Under the pieces are notes generated by a model. It searched no databases. It was not told the origin of the DNA and saw nothing but the letters and a program-made list of their open reading frames with translations. From NCBI RefSeq assembly GCF_004135365.1, contig NZ_CP035492.1, positions 2,650,001-2,714,000 of the forward strand: a DNA stretch of 64,000 bases, read 5' to 3'. Position 1 is the first letter of the stretch. Every line of letters begins with the position of its first letter. Origin of the DNA: Paenibacillus protaetiae (GTDB taxonomy: Bacteria > Bacillota > Bacilli > Paenibacillales > Paenibacillaceae). Positions 25,851 through 34,411 of the stretch are shown one piece after another. The position numbers and the translations under genes are program-made.

Positions 25851-26645
25851 TTACCCCCCTTGCACGAACAGCCGCTTGCGGGCCGTCCGCCACATGAGCA
25901 CGATTGGCAGCAGCAGCACGATAAACCAGACGAGCTGCAAGCCCAGCACTCCGCCCGCCTGGCTAAGCGGCGTTCTGCCGGTAAACACCGCGCTTGGCAA
26001 ATAGGTGATGGCCTGGAACGGCAGCCATTGCATAACTGCGGACAGCCAGCCCGGCAGGAACGCGATCGGCACAATAACGCCGGAAAACAAATCGACCAGC
26101 ACCCGCTTCATGCGGATCATGCCTTCAATATTTTCGACATAAAAGGCGCACAGGCCCGTCAGCAAATTGAGCTGCGAATTAATAAGGAAGCTGAAAAACA
26201 GCATCACCAAATAGACGCCCCATGTGGCCGGATCGGCGGGCAGCTTAACGGGAAACAGCAGGCAGGCGATAACCATGCCCGGCACCATAAACAGCAGCAG
26301 GCGGAACACCCCTTCGCCGAAGCCCTGCATCATTTTGACCATCAGGTACGAATACGGCCGGGTCAGCTGCACCGCTACGCTGCCGTCGCGCACCTCGTTT
26401 GCAATCTCCCGGTCCAGGTTGTTGAAGTAGAAAGCTCTGGCCATCCAGGAGACGGCGACGTACGTCGTCATCTGGGCAACTGTAAATCCGGCCAGCGTCT
26501 CCTGACCGCCGTAAACGGCTTTCCATAAAAAATAATAAGCGCCAATATTAATGGCATAAATGATGATACCGGAATAATAATTAACCCGGTAAGCAAGCAT
26601 CGTCAAAAACCGGAGCCGGACAAATTCCACATACGCACTCATCAT
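25851..26645 (-). CDS. ABC-2 type permease, first subunit
   Basis: A 264-residue membrane protein (COG4587-like) with about six spans. It includes the family-typical N-terminus YVEFVRLRFLTMLAYRVNYY and an internal ANEVRDGSVAVQLTRPYSYL segment shared with other members of this exporter pair family. The ATG overlaps the ATPase stop codon (ATGA), showing translational coupling. Two consecutive ATG codons make the exact start uncertain by one residue. Confidence 0.87.
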   Translation of the reverse strand: MMSAYVEFVRLRFLTMLAYRVNYYSGIIIYAINIGAYYFLWKAVYGGQETLAGFTVAQMTTYVAVSWMARAFYFNNLDREIANEVRDGSVAVQLTRPYSYLMVKMMQGFGEGVFRLLLFMVPGMVIACLLFPVKLPADPATWGVYLVMLFFSFLINSQLNLLTGLCAFYVENIEGMIRMKRVLVDLFSGVIVPIAFLPGWLSAVMQWLPFQAITYLPSAVFTGRTPLSQAGGVLGLQLVWFIVLLLPIVLMWRTARKRLFVQGG

Positions 26646-27814
26646 CGCAGCGACCGCTCCTTCTCCTGCTCCTGTTCGGGCTTCGGATCAGTCTGCTTCT
26701 CCGATTGAACGGCGTTATGCCGCTGCGCCCCCTGCTCTGCAGCGGCCAGCTTCTGTTCCGGCTGAGCGGCTCGGCCCTGCTCCGCTTCCGGCTCTGCGGC
26801 AGGAACAGGCTTGTCCTCGCTGCTGCCCGAGGAGTATATTTCGCGGACGATATCTTCCGTGTTCGTTTCAAAAATTTTAATATCGCGGATTTCCGTCCCG
26901 CCAACCACCCGTGCCAGCGCGTCCGATACGTTCACATCGTTGGGCACCCACATCCGGGCGGTTACCTCGTTCTCCAGTGTCCAGGATACGCTTAAACCGG
27001 CTGTTAATTGGTCAAGCTGATGCAAAGGCGTATGCCGGGCGAATTGGAACTGCACCTCGCGGCCTTTGCTCCACCGGTTTTTCAAATCGTCCAGGCCGCC
27101 GTCATAAATGATCTGCCCGTCATCCAGCATAATGACCCGCGAACAAAGCGCTTCAATATCTTGCAGATCATGGGTCGTAAGCAGAATTGTCGTGCCGTGA
27201 TCGCGGTTCAAATCTTTCAGAAACTCGCGGATTTCCGTTTTGACCACGATATCGAGGCCAATCGTAGGCTCATCCAGGAACAAAATGGACGGGTTATGCA
27301 GCAGCGAAGCAACCAGCTCGCACCGCATCCGCTGCCCGAGGCTCAGCTTGCGGACCGGACGGTTGAGCAGATCGCCGAGCTGCAGCCGCTCGACCAGCTC
27401 GTCCAGACGCTGGCGGAATTCGTTTTCCGGCACGCGGTATACTTTTTTGAGCAGCTGGAACGATTCGATGACGCCGATGTCCCACCAAAGCTGCGAGCGC
27501 TGGCCGAATACAACGCCGATTTCCTGCACAAATTTCTCACGGTCGCGAAACGGAACGTAGCCGTTTACTTCAATTTTGCCCGAGGTTGGCATCAAGATGC
27601 CGGACAGCATCTTAATGGTAGTGGATTTGCCGGCGCCGTTCTCGCCGATATACCCGCAAATCTCCCCTTGCGGAATTTGAAACGATATTTGCTTAACCGC
27701 CTCGACCTGGCGGTATTCCCGGCTGAACAAATCTTTAATGGCGCCTGACAAACCTTCCCGGTTTTTTTGCACCTGAAACGTTTTGGTCAGCTGCTGTACA
27801 TCTATTGCAAGCAT
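26642..27814 (-). CDS. ABC exporter ATPase (COG4586 type) with long charged tail
   Basis: A 390-residue ATPase. Walker A is GENGAGKST, the signature is KLSLGQRMR, Walker B with D-loop is SILFLDEPTIGLD, and the H-loop is LLTTHD. The insert YVPFRDREKFVQEIGVVFGQ is typical of the daunorubicin-exporter-like COG4586 group. The ATG at 27814 gives the standard MLAIDVQQLTKTF start. The C-terminal 60 or so residues are Glu/Gln/Pro/Ala-rich low complexity (from about KPVPAAEPEAEQ), which is unusual for the family and seems unrelated to catalysis. It energises the two permeases encoded immediately downstream. Confidence 0.9.
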   Translation of the reverse strand: MLAIDVQQLTKTFQVQKNREGLSGAIKDLFSREYRQVEAVKQISFQIPQGEICGYIGENGAGKSTTIKMLSGILMPTSGKIEVNGYVPFRDREKFVQEIGVVFGQRSQLWWDIGVIESFQLLKKVYRVPENEFRQRLDELVERLQLGDLLNRPVRKLSLGQRMRCELVASLLHNPSILFLDEPTIGLDIVVKTEIREFLKDLNRDHGTTILLTTHDLQDIEALCSRVIMLDDGQIIYDGGLDDLKNRWSKGREVQFQFARHTPLHQLDQLTAGLSVSWTLENEVTARMWVPNDVNVSDALARVVGGTEIRDIKIFETNTEDIVREIYSSGSSEDKPVPAAEPEAEQGRAAQPEQKLAAAEQGAQRHNAVQSEKQTDPKPEQEQEKERSLR

Positions 27815-27894
27815 AGTAATTCCTGTTACTCTCCTTCCAAGCTGTCGACATTTCCCGGGTAATTGCGAGAATATTCCATGGAATTGTATAAAAC

Positions 27895-27924
27895 TTGCTT
27901 CCACTCGACTTTGGGCCTTATAAT
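27895..27924 (+). promoter_or_regulatory. Promoter of the LCP gene
   Basis: TTGCTT (27895-27900) and TATAAT (27919-27924) are spaced 18 bases apart, about 70 bases before the LCP start codon, in the divergent gap shared with the ABC exporter operon. Confidence 0.6.
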
Positions 27925-27996
27925 TTTATGATATGTAATATTACAACAGTATTTGCAAAAGGAAAAGCAACTGCTGAAAGGAGCACTTTTAACGAA

Positions 27997-29061
27997 ATGC
28001 GAAGCAAACCTACAAAAAAGAGGCCTTGGAAATGGGTTCTCATTACACTCTTGGTTTTAGTTGTCGCAGGAATTGCCGGGGCAACCTATTGGGGCGTCGG
28101 CGTATATAATGCACTTGATGATTTCAGCAAGCCGCAGGATGAATCGCGGTTCAGCCAGTTCGAACCAACGGACAACGAGCCTCCAAAATGGCAAGGCACC
28201 GAGCGCGTCAATATATTGCTGCTTGGCGGCGATGCGCGCGGCTTGGCCAAAAACCAGGTGCCGCGTTCCGACTCCATATTGATTGCATCCATCGACCCGC
28301 TTACGAAAAAAGCGGACTTGTTCTCCGTCCTGCGCGATACGTATGTCGATATTGACGGGCACGGCAAAGACCGGATCAATACGGCGATTACGTACGGCGG
28401 CCCGCAGCTCGCAATGAAGACCATCGGCGATTTGCTTGGCCTTCCGATTCAGTATTATGTGTATACCGACTTCGAAGGATTCAAAGCATTGGTCGATTCG
28501 ATCGGCGGTATCGATTATGATGTCGAAAAAGATATGCATTACACCGATAATGCCGACGACAACCGTTACGACATTGACCTGAAAGCCGGCTATCAGCATT
28601 TGGACGGCGACCATGCGCTCCAATACGTACGTTTCCGCCACGATGCGATGAGCGACTTTACCCGTACGGAACGCCAGCGCAACTTCATTATGGCTGTTGC
28701 CGGCAAAATGCAGTCGACATGGAACATTGTGCAAATGGGCAAAATTTTGAACAATGTATCCGATTATATCGAAACGAACCTGAGTGTTATGGATATGCTG
28801 AAGCTGGGCCAGCTTGGCGTTGAAAGTCATTTTGCCGGCACGGCGCAAATCCCGCCGATGGACCAGATTTCCGAGGAACGGGTTGGCGGCGCTTCCGTTA
28901 TCGGCATTAAGGACCCTGATGATATAAAAGCTTTTGTACAACAAACACTTGCGGCTGACGATTCGGCGGCAACGCCTGACCCTAATGCTTCAGCCGATCC
29001 CAACGCTTCGCCGGATACGAATGCTTCCGGCCCGGCGGCGGATTCCGGCTCGGACAACTAG
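27997..29061 (+). CDS. LytR-CpsA-Psr (LCP) cell-wall glycopolymer ligase
   Basis: A 354-residue type II membrane protein. A basic N-terminus (MRSKPTKKRPWKW) precedes one membrane helix (VLITLLVLVVAGIAGATYWG). The extracellular LCP domain contains RVNILLLGGDARG, RSDSILIASIDP, LFSVLRDTYVDI and QYVRFRHDAMSDFTRTERQR, including the arginines and aspartates that hold the polyprenyl pyrophosphate substrate. The family attaches teichoic-acid-like or capsular polymers to peptidoglycan. The start at 27997 has AAAGGAG 13 bases upstream, a longer gap than usual. The C-terminus is an Asp/Pro/Ser/Ala-rich tail with tandem DPNAS repeats. Confidence 0.92.
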   Translation: MRSKPTKKRPWKWVLITLLVLVVAGIAGATYWGVGVYNALDDFSKPQDESRFSQFEPTDNEPPKWQGTERVNILLLGGDARGLAKNQVPRSDSILIASIDPLTKKADLFSVLRDTYVDIDGHGKDRINTAITYGGPQLAMKTIGDLLGLPIQYYVYTDFEGFKALVDSIGGIDYDVEKDMHYTDNADDNRYDIDLKAGYQHLDGDHALQYVRFRHDAMSDFTRTERQRNFIMAVAGKMQSTWNIVQMGKILNNVSDYIETNLSVMDMLKLGQLGVESHFAGTAQIPPMDQISEERVGGASVIGIKDPDDIKAFVQQTLAADDSAATPDPNASADPNASPDTNASGPAADSGSDN

Positions 29062-29071
29062 CGCCAAGCAA

Positions 29072-29113
29072 CTCCTCGCCCTCTGCCGAAAGAGAGCGAG
29101 GGGTTGTTTTTTT
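29072..29113 (+). terminator. Terminator of the LCP gene
   Basis: CCTCGC (29074-29079) pairs with GCGAGG (29096-29101), followed by GGTTGTTTTTTT. It starts about 12 bases after the stop codon. Confidence 0.75.
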
Positions 29114-29167
29114 CAACCGTAACGAGTACATAACAAGCAGCTTTACATAGCTGGAGGAGGAACCTCT

Positions 29168-30478
29168 ATGAGTCAAACGAGAACACGTTCAAGCGAGCTT
29201 TATGAAGAAGCTCTGAAGCATATTGTCGGCGGCGTTAACAGCCCTTCGCGTTCATTCAAGGCGGTAGGCGGCGGCGCGCCGGTATTTATGAAACGGGCGG
29301 AAGGCGCTTATTTCTGGGATGTGGACGATAACCGCTACATTGATTATTTGTGCGCATACGGACCGATCATTACGGGGCATGCCCATCCGCATATTACCGA
29401 AGCGATTACCCGCGCCGCGCAAACCGGCGTCTTGTACGGAACACCTACCGAGCTGGAAATCCATATGGCCAAAATGCTGAAGGATGCCGTGCCTTCGCTC
29501 GATAAAGTGCGTTTCGTCAACTCGGGCACCGAAGCGGTCATGAGCACGATCCGCGTAGCGCGCGCCTATACGGGCCGCAACAAAATCATTAAATTCGCCG
29601 GCTGTTATCACGGCCATTCCGATCTGGTGCTCGTTGCAGCGGGTTCCGGCCCTTCTACGCTCGGCATTCCGGACAGCGCCGGCATCCCGAAAAGCATTGC
29701 GCAGGAAGTCATCACCGTGCCGTTTAACGACTTGAACGCGCTGGAAGAAGCGCTTAACGCATGGGGCGCGGAGACGGCGGCCGTCATGGTCGAGCCGATT
29801 GTCGGCAACTTCGGCATGGTTATGCCGGAGCCCGGCTTCCTGGAAGGCTTATGCCGGCTGGCTCGCGCAGCGGGCGCTCTAGTTATTTATGACGAAGTCA
29901 TTACCGGCTTCCGATTCCACTACGGACTGGCGCAAACGTACGGCGTATTCCCGGACTTTGCGGCCATCGAGCCGGATTTGACCGCCATGGGCAAAATTAT
30001 CGGCGGCGGCCTGCCGATCGGCGCGTACGGCGGCCGCAAATCGGTAATGGATCAGGTTGCGCCGCTTGGCCCGGCTTATCAGGCAGGTACGATGGCCGGC
30101 AACCCGGCCTCGATTGCATCGGGCATCGCCTGCCTGGAGGTGCTGCAGGAAGCGGGCGTATACGAGCGGATGGACGCGCTCGCCGCCAAGCTTGCGGACG
30201 GGCTGCAAGCATCGGCGAACCGCCACGGCGTTCCGCTGACCATTAACCGGATTCGCGGCTCGTTGTCTACGCATTTCTGCGATCATCCGGTCACCAATTA
30301 TGAGCAGTCGCAGGATACGGACGGCGCAATGTTCGGCCGTTTCTTCAAGCTGATGCTGGAGCAGGGCATTTGCCTCGCTCCGTCCAAATATGAAGCCTGG
30401 TTTTTGACAACGGCTCATACCGAAGCCGATATCGACGCGACGCTGGAAGCGGCGGAGCATGCATTTGCCGCTCTGTAA
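29168..30478 (+). CDS. hemL: Glutamate-1-semialdehyde 2,1-aminomutase
   Basis: A 436-residue PLP enzyme of tetrapyrrole synthesis that converts glutamate-1-semialdehyde to 5-aminolevulinate. It shows the family N-terminal [63 protein letters not shown] and the Schiff-base lysine in [26 protein letters not shown] precedes the ATG. No other heme gene is adjacent, so it may be the second copy (GsaB-like) common in Bacillales rather than the one in the hemAXCDBL operon. It is transcribed alone between two terminators. Confidence 0.95.
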   Translation: MSQTRTRSSELYEEALKHIVGGVNSPSRSFKAVGGGAPVFMKRAEGAYFWDVDDNRYIDYLCAYGPIITGHAHPHITEAITRAAQTGVLYGTPTELEIHMAKMLKDAVPSLDKVRFVNSGTEAVMSTIRVARAYTGRNKIIKFAGCYHGHSDLVLVAAGSGPSTLGIPDSAGIPKSIAQEVITVPFNDLNALEEALNAWGAETAAVMVEPIVGNFGMVMPEPGFLEGLCRLARAAGALVIYDEVITGFRFHYGLAQTYGVFPDFAAIEPDLTAMGKIIGGGLPIGAYGGRKSVMDQVAPLGPAYQAGTMAGNPASIASGIACLEVLQEAGVYERMDALAAKLADGLQASANRHGVPLTINRIRGSLSTHFCDHPVTNYEQSQDTDGAMFGRFFKLMLEQGICLAPSKYEAWFLTTAHTEADIDATLEAAEHAFAAL

Positions 30479-30494
30479 CGGCGGAAGGCCGAAT

Positions 30495-30550
30495 AAAAAG
30501 GCTGCAAGATGCCATCCCTTCAAGGATGGCGAATCTTGCAGCCTTTTTTT
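30495..30550 (+). terminator. Terminator of hemL
   Basis: AAAAGGCTGCAAGAT plus GCCATCC pairs with GGATGGC plus ATCTTGCAGCCTTTT, with a small internal bulge, and ends in seven T. It also faces the convergent inositol monophosphatase gene. Confidence 0.88.
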
Positions 30551-30589
30551 CCGAGCTTTGCACCAGAGAGAATGCAGCGCTAATTATGT

Positions 30590-31453
30590 TTACTCCGCCG
30601 CTTCCGCCTTCACCAATGCGCCCACAAACGCTTCATGTACCTTGCCGTTGGAAGCCGCAACGTTGCGGACGCCCAAATGGTACGGCCGGCCGCTTGTATC
30701 GGTTACCGCGCCGCCGGATTCCTGCACAAGCAAGGCGCCTGCAGCCAGATCCCAGCTGTTCAGCCCGATTTCCCAGAAGGCGGTCAGCCTTCCTGCCGCA
30801 ACATAAGCCATATGCAGCGCGGCCGAGCCGCCGGAGCGGATATTGCGAACCTGCGGCGCAATCGCCTGCAGCCCTTTCAGATTAAGCGGCTGCGCATATG
30901 CCGGCTCCGCGGGGAATCCGGTTGCGATCAGGCTGGTCGCCAGCGTCTCTTCGCCCGACACGCTCATCCGTTTGCCATGCACGTATGCGCCTTTGCCCCG
31001 TTCCGCTACAAACAGCTCATCGCGCATCGGGTCGTATACGACGCCGACAATCACTTCACCATAACGGGCAAGCGCAATGGACACGGAGAAAAACGGAAAC
31101 CCGTGCACAAAATTCGTCGTGCCGTCCACCGGATCCACAATCCATAAGTACTCCGCATCTTTAACATCCTCCAGCGCCTTGGCAGAAGCTGCCGGTCCCG
31201 GTTCAACGCCCTCTTCGCCGAGGAACGAATGCTCGGGAAAATGCGTCAGCAGCAAGCTGCGAATCAGCTTCTCCGCGCCTTTATCCACTTCCGTCACTAA
31301 ATCCTGCGGCGATTGCTTTATGTCAAGCCGGGCGTAATTGCCCAGCTTCGTCTTGATCCATTCCCCTGCTTTAGCCGCGCAGTTGATCGCCACAGCGGTA
31401 AAGCTTTTGCCGCCGATAATGGACGATTGCGTTTGACTGTCGCTCACAAGCAT
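30590..31453 (-). CDS. Inositol monophosphatase family protein
   Basis: A 287-residue Mg-dependent sugar phosphatase. The metal site appears as FLGEEG, WIVDPVDGTTNFVHGFPFFS (the DPxDGTxN signature) and a C-terminal WDLAAGALLVQESGG. It probably dephosphorylates myo-inositol-1-phosphate or a related small phosphate (3'-phosphoadenosine phosphate is another family substrate). The ATG at 31453 has AGAAGAGAG upstream; an in-frame TTG at 31483 is a less likely alternative and would add ten residues. The sequence just upstream is the remnant of another gene. Confidence 0.88.
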   Translation of the reverse strand: MLVSDSQTQSSIIGGKSFTAVAINCAAKAGEWIKTKLGNYARLDIKQSPQDLVTEVDKGAEKLIRSLLLTHFPEHSFLGEEGVEPGPAASAKALEDVKDAEYLWIVDPVDGTTNFVHGFPFFSVSIALARYGEVIVGVVYDPMRDELFVAERGKGAYVHGKRMSVSGEETLATSLIATGFPAEPAYAQPLNLKGLQAIAPQVRNIRSGGSAALHMAYVAAGRLTAFWEIGLNSWDLAAGALLVQESGGAVTDTSGRPYHLGVRNVAASNGKVHEAFVGALVKAEAAE

Positions 31454-31467
31454 CACTCTGCTCTCTT

Positions 31468-31707
31468 CTAATATTTTGGACAAAAAGTCCCTATCGGTAT
31501 GATTAGTATAAATACGCGCGTCCGGGCATGAAGTTTCGCATTTGGCGCCAATTTGAAATGCAGCAGACCGTCAGCAGCCCCGCTATGCCTCCATAAAATT
31601 AAGCCGCCAGCCGCCAGAGAGTCTCGGCGCCGGACAATAATAATGCCCCCGCCAAGTCCAACCAGGCTGCCGAACAGGGCAGCTGCGACTCCGACAAGGG
31701 CTGACAT
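31468..31707 (-). pseudogene. Remnant of a TauE/SafE-type membrane permease gene
   Basis: The 79-codon frame starts MSALVGVAAALFGSLVGLGG and continues GIIIV, which closely matches the first helix of sulfite-exporter TauE/SafE proteins. After that the sequence loses membrane character and reads as unrelated residues up to the phosphatase gene. In the next frame a proline follows (IIIVPA, as in the family), then stops appear. A complete member has about 250 residues, so only the N-terminal tenth is left. No ribosome binding site precedes the ATG. The family call depends on about 25 residues. Confidence 0.5.
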
Positions 31708-31713
31708 GGGCCA

Positions 31714-32736
31714 CTACACATGATTCACTTCGATTGCCGCGCCGTCCGTTACCCGGACGAGCGGATTTTCCCGTTCAATCCCGCGCCAGTCCTCCATTAA
31801 ACGGAACAGCGCTTTATCCTTCGCTTTGGCTTCCAGCATGCAGTCGATTCCCGGCGTAGAGCCGGCAACGGCATGAAAAAACTGCAGCAGCGGCTGCGGC
31901 TCGACATAATCGGCGTGGCCTCTTGGATCAGATACGCTTTTCGGGCTGGAAGCATGGATTTTGGGAGGGAGCTGTTCCGCATTTAAGCCCAGCCTTGTTC
32001 TTTCCCGTTCCCAGGTACGTTCGATTCTCGGCCACAGCTCTTCTGCCAGCGCCTCGAACGAATCGCCTCCGTCATTGACGGCATGATGATGCAAATCAAG
32101 CACCATCGGCACTCCAACCGCTTCGGCTGCCGCAAGCGTCTCCCGGACCGTGTACGTTTTATCGTCGTTCTCCAGTGTGACGCGGTGCTTCAGCCGGCCG
32201 GGAAGCGCGTTAAACTGCTGAATAAACCGTTCGCCCGATCCCGCCTTATCGCCGTAAGCGCCGCCCATATGAATATTGCATTTGACATCCTCCGCCAATC
32301 CCATCGCTTCCAGCATCCGGACATGAAAGGCAAGGTCCTGCTCGGATTTGGCAAGCACCTCGGGCCTCGGCGTGCTGAACACGCAAAAGTGATCCGGATG
32401 AAACGATGTCCGGATTCCTTTTGCCTTTGCAAAATCCCCGATAGCCTGAAACGCCGGCTGCAAAGCAATGACCGGGTCCCATCCCTCCAGCGCCTCATGT
32501 GTTGCGAGAGGCACAAGCTTGGAAGAAAACCGGTACATCCCGATATGCTCCGCCGCGCAATGTTTTAACAGGCGCAGCGTGTTGTGCAAGTTTTGCTCGG
32601 CAATCCGCTCCAGCTTATGGATGCCTGCCTGTATGTCCTCCAGCTTCGCGAAGCTGGTATAGGTCATCGTCTTGGAGGGAGAGGCGTTCTCCAGCACCAT
32701 GCTCATCGCAACAAAACCGAACCGGATCCGCATCAT
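31714..32736 (-). CDS. uvsE: UV DNA damage endonuclease
   Basis: A 340-residue TIM-barrel endonuclease that nicks DNA 5' to UV photoproducts, an alternative to nucleotide excision. Family features are IRFGFVAMS at the start, the HIGMYRFSSKLVPLATHE stretch, GIRTSFHPDHFCVFSTPRPE, HMGGAYGDK, LENDDKTYT, VLDLHHHAVND and PKIHASSPK, which hold the metal-binding His, Glu and Asp residues. Two ATG codons in tandem leave the start uncertain by one residue. The gene follows a small conserved gene by only 3 bases. UvsE is common in spore formers, where it aids repair on germination. Confidence 0.95.
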   Translation of the reverse strand: MMRIRFGFVAMSMVLENASPSKTMTYTSFAKLEDIQAGIHKLERIAEQNLHNTLRLLKHCAAEHIGMYRFSSKLVPLATHEALEGWDPVIALQPAFQAIGDFAKAKGIRTSFHPDHFCVFSTPRPEVLAKSEQDLAFHVRMLEAMGLAEDVKCNIHMGGAYGDKAGSGERFIQQFNALPGRLKHRVTLENDDKTYTVRETLAAAEAVGVPMVLDLHHHAVNDGGDSFEALAEELWPRIERTWERERTRLGLNAEQLPPKIHASSPKSVSDPRGHADYVEPQPLLQFFHAVAGSTPGIDCMLEAKAKDKALFRLMEDWRGIERENPLVRVTDGAAIEVNHV

Positions 32737-32739
32737 CGC

Positions 32740-33057
32740 CTAAGAGCGCTCTCCAAAAAACATTTCATATGCAAGCGCCGTCTGCACCCGCGCTTCTTCT
32801 TCTGTCAGTTTGCGCACCAGTTCCATCTCCACTTCCGTCACTTCATCGCCTTGAAAATTAATTTCCGCAATCGAAGCTACGATCCGGACAATGGCAATCG
32901 CCTGATTATGTGGCGAGTAAGCGATAACCTTTTGCCCGGCCGGATAAACGCGGAAACCGCTTTTCACCATTTTTCCCCGGCCGTATTCCAATAATTCATA
33001 CAGTTCCTGCTCGGACTTGAATTTGCACACTGAGTTAAACTCCGTTTGAAATCCCAC
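32740..33057 (-). CDS. Small conserved protein (possibly DUF2584-like)
   Basis: A 105-residue protein with a GTG start and AGGAAAGGGGGG upstream. The N-terminus (MGFQTEFNSVCKFKSEQELY) and the central KSGFRVYPAGQKVIAYSP faintly recall DUF2584 proteins, but the match is from memory and weak. The middle is predicted beta-rich and the C-terminus (LTEEEARVQTALAYEMFFGE) helical. There is no signal peptide or membrane segment. It lies directly upstream of uvsE on the same strand and is probably co-transcribed with it. Function unknown. Confidence 0.7.
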   Translation of the reverse strand: MGFQTEFNSVCKFKSEQELYELLEYGRGKMVKSGFRVYPAGQKVIAYSPHNQAIAIVRIVASIAEINFQGDEVTEVEMELVRKLTEEEARVQTALAYEMFFGERS

Positions 33058-33247
33058 AGCTGCTCCCCCCTTTCCTACAATTGCCGGCTATCTATCTATC
33101 CCAGAATACCATAGTTGCCGTTGTTAATAAAAATCAGGACACAAATTCGGCAGAGCGCGGGCTTCCCGTGCTGGGCGCAGCTGCCAGGCTGCCGCTGAAG
33201 CTTAATGACGCTAAATGCCTACTTCCCTTAAAGCGCCTTAATCCGCC

Positions 33248-34363
33248 TTAATCCGTATCGCCGAATCGAATCGTTTGCTTCTCTGCATGCCGCGCCAGCG
33301 CCAGCTCAATCAGCCGGTCCAGCAGCTCGCGGTAAGGAATGCCCGACTCCTGCCACATACGCGGATACATGCTGAACGGAGTAAAACCCGGCAGCGTGTT
33401 TACTTCATTAATCAGGAGAGCCCCGTCGGTTTTCCGGTAAAAGAAATCAACCCGCGACAGACCGGAGCCGTCAATCGACCGGAAGGCGCGGACCGCCATC
33501 CCGCGGATGGCAGCGACGGCTTCCTCCGGCAGAGCGGCAGGAATTTGCATGACGGATTTGCCGTCGATGTATTTCGCTTTATAATCGTAAAAGTCGTTCG
33601 ATGAAATAATTTCGCCCGGTAGCGAAGCAATCGGCTCGTCATTGCCAAGGACGCTCACTTCGATTTCACGGCCTTCTACAAATTCTTCTACAATCACTTT
33701 CCGGTCAAAACGGAACGCATATTCAATCGCTGCCGCAAGCTCCTCGCGGCTTTTCGCTTTGGACACGCCTACGCTGGAGCCCAGATTCGCCGGCTTGACG
33801 AAGCTCGGATAACCAAGCGCCGTTTCGCATTCCAGCAGGAAATCCTCGGCGTTCTGGTTCCACTGCGACCGGCTCACGCTGCGAAAAACGCATTGCGGCA
33901 GCCCTTCCTGCGCAAACACTTTTTTCATAAACACCTTGTCCATCCCTACCGCAGACGCAAGAACGCCTGCTCCAACGTAAGGGATGTTGGCTATCTCGAA
34001 CAAACCTTGAACCGTTCCGTCTTCGCCGTTAGTGCCATGCAGCAGCGGGAACATGACATCAATGGCCGGGCCGCCCTCCTCCCGCGCCCCGTCTCCACCG
34101 GACAAGCCGCGGAAAATCGGGGCAAGCGCGCTTATGCCCTGCCCGTCTTCCGCCGAAGCCAACTGCAGCTCCTCTACCCCGGCAGGCGCGGAAGCACGCG
34201 TGTTTCCCGTCCGCCATTGCCCTTGTTTGGTGATGTAGAAAGGCTGGATCTCGTATTTATCGTAATCGAATGCTTTCATCACGGCGAGAGCCGTCTGCAA
34301 CGAAACTTCATGCTCGCCGGATTTCCCTCCGTACACAAGCCCTACCCGAATTTTCCGTCCCAT
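33248..34363 (-). CDS. ddl: D-alanine--D-alanine ligase
   Basis: A 371-residue ATP-grasp enzyme that makes the D-Ala-D-Ala dipeptide for peptidoglycan. It has VGLVYGGKSGEHEVSLQTA, the LHGTNGEDGTVQGLFE motif, PYVGAGVLASAVGMDK, FVKPANLGSSVGVSKA, VEEFVEGREIEVSVLGN and the C-terminal LINEVNTLPGFTP that binds metal and nucleotide. GGAGGGCACAAC precedes the ATG. The length is normal. It is the first gene of a minus-strand block that continues to the small conserved gene and uvsE, though with a 190-base gap. Confidence 0.96.
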   Translation of the reverse strand: MGRKIRVGLVYGGKSGEHEVSLQTALAVMKAFDYDKYEIQPFYITKQGQWRTGNTRASAPAGVEELQLASAEDGQGISALAPIFRGLSGGDGAREEGGPAIDVMFPLLHGTNGEDGTVQGLFEIANIPYVGAGVLASAVGMDKVFMKKVFAQEGLPQCVFRSVSRSQWNQNAEDFLLECETALGYPSFVKPANLGSSVGVSKAKSREELAAAIEYAFRFDRKVIVEEFVEGREIEVSVLGNDEPIASLPGEIISSNDFYDYKAKYIDGKSVMQIPAALPEEAVAAIRGMAVRAFRSIDGSGLSRVDFFYRKTDGALLINEVNTLPGFTPFSMYPRMWQESGIPYRELLDRLIELALARHAEKQTIRFGDTD

Positions 34364-34411
34364 GTTGTGCCCTCCGGTACGTTATTCTGTGCGCCAAAGC
34401 CGGCCTGACAG

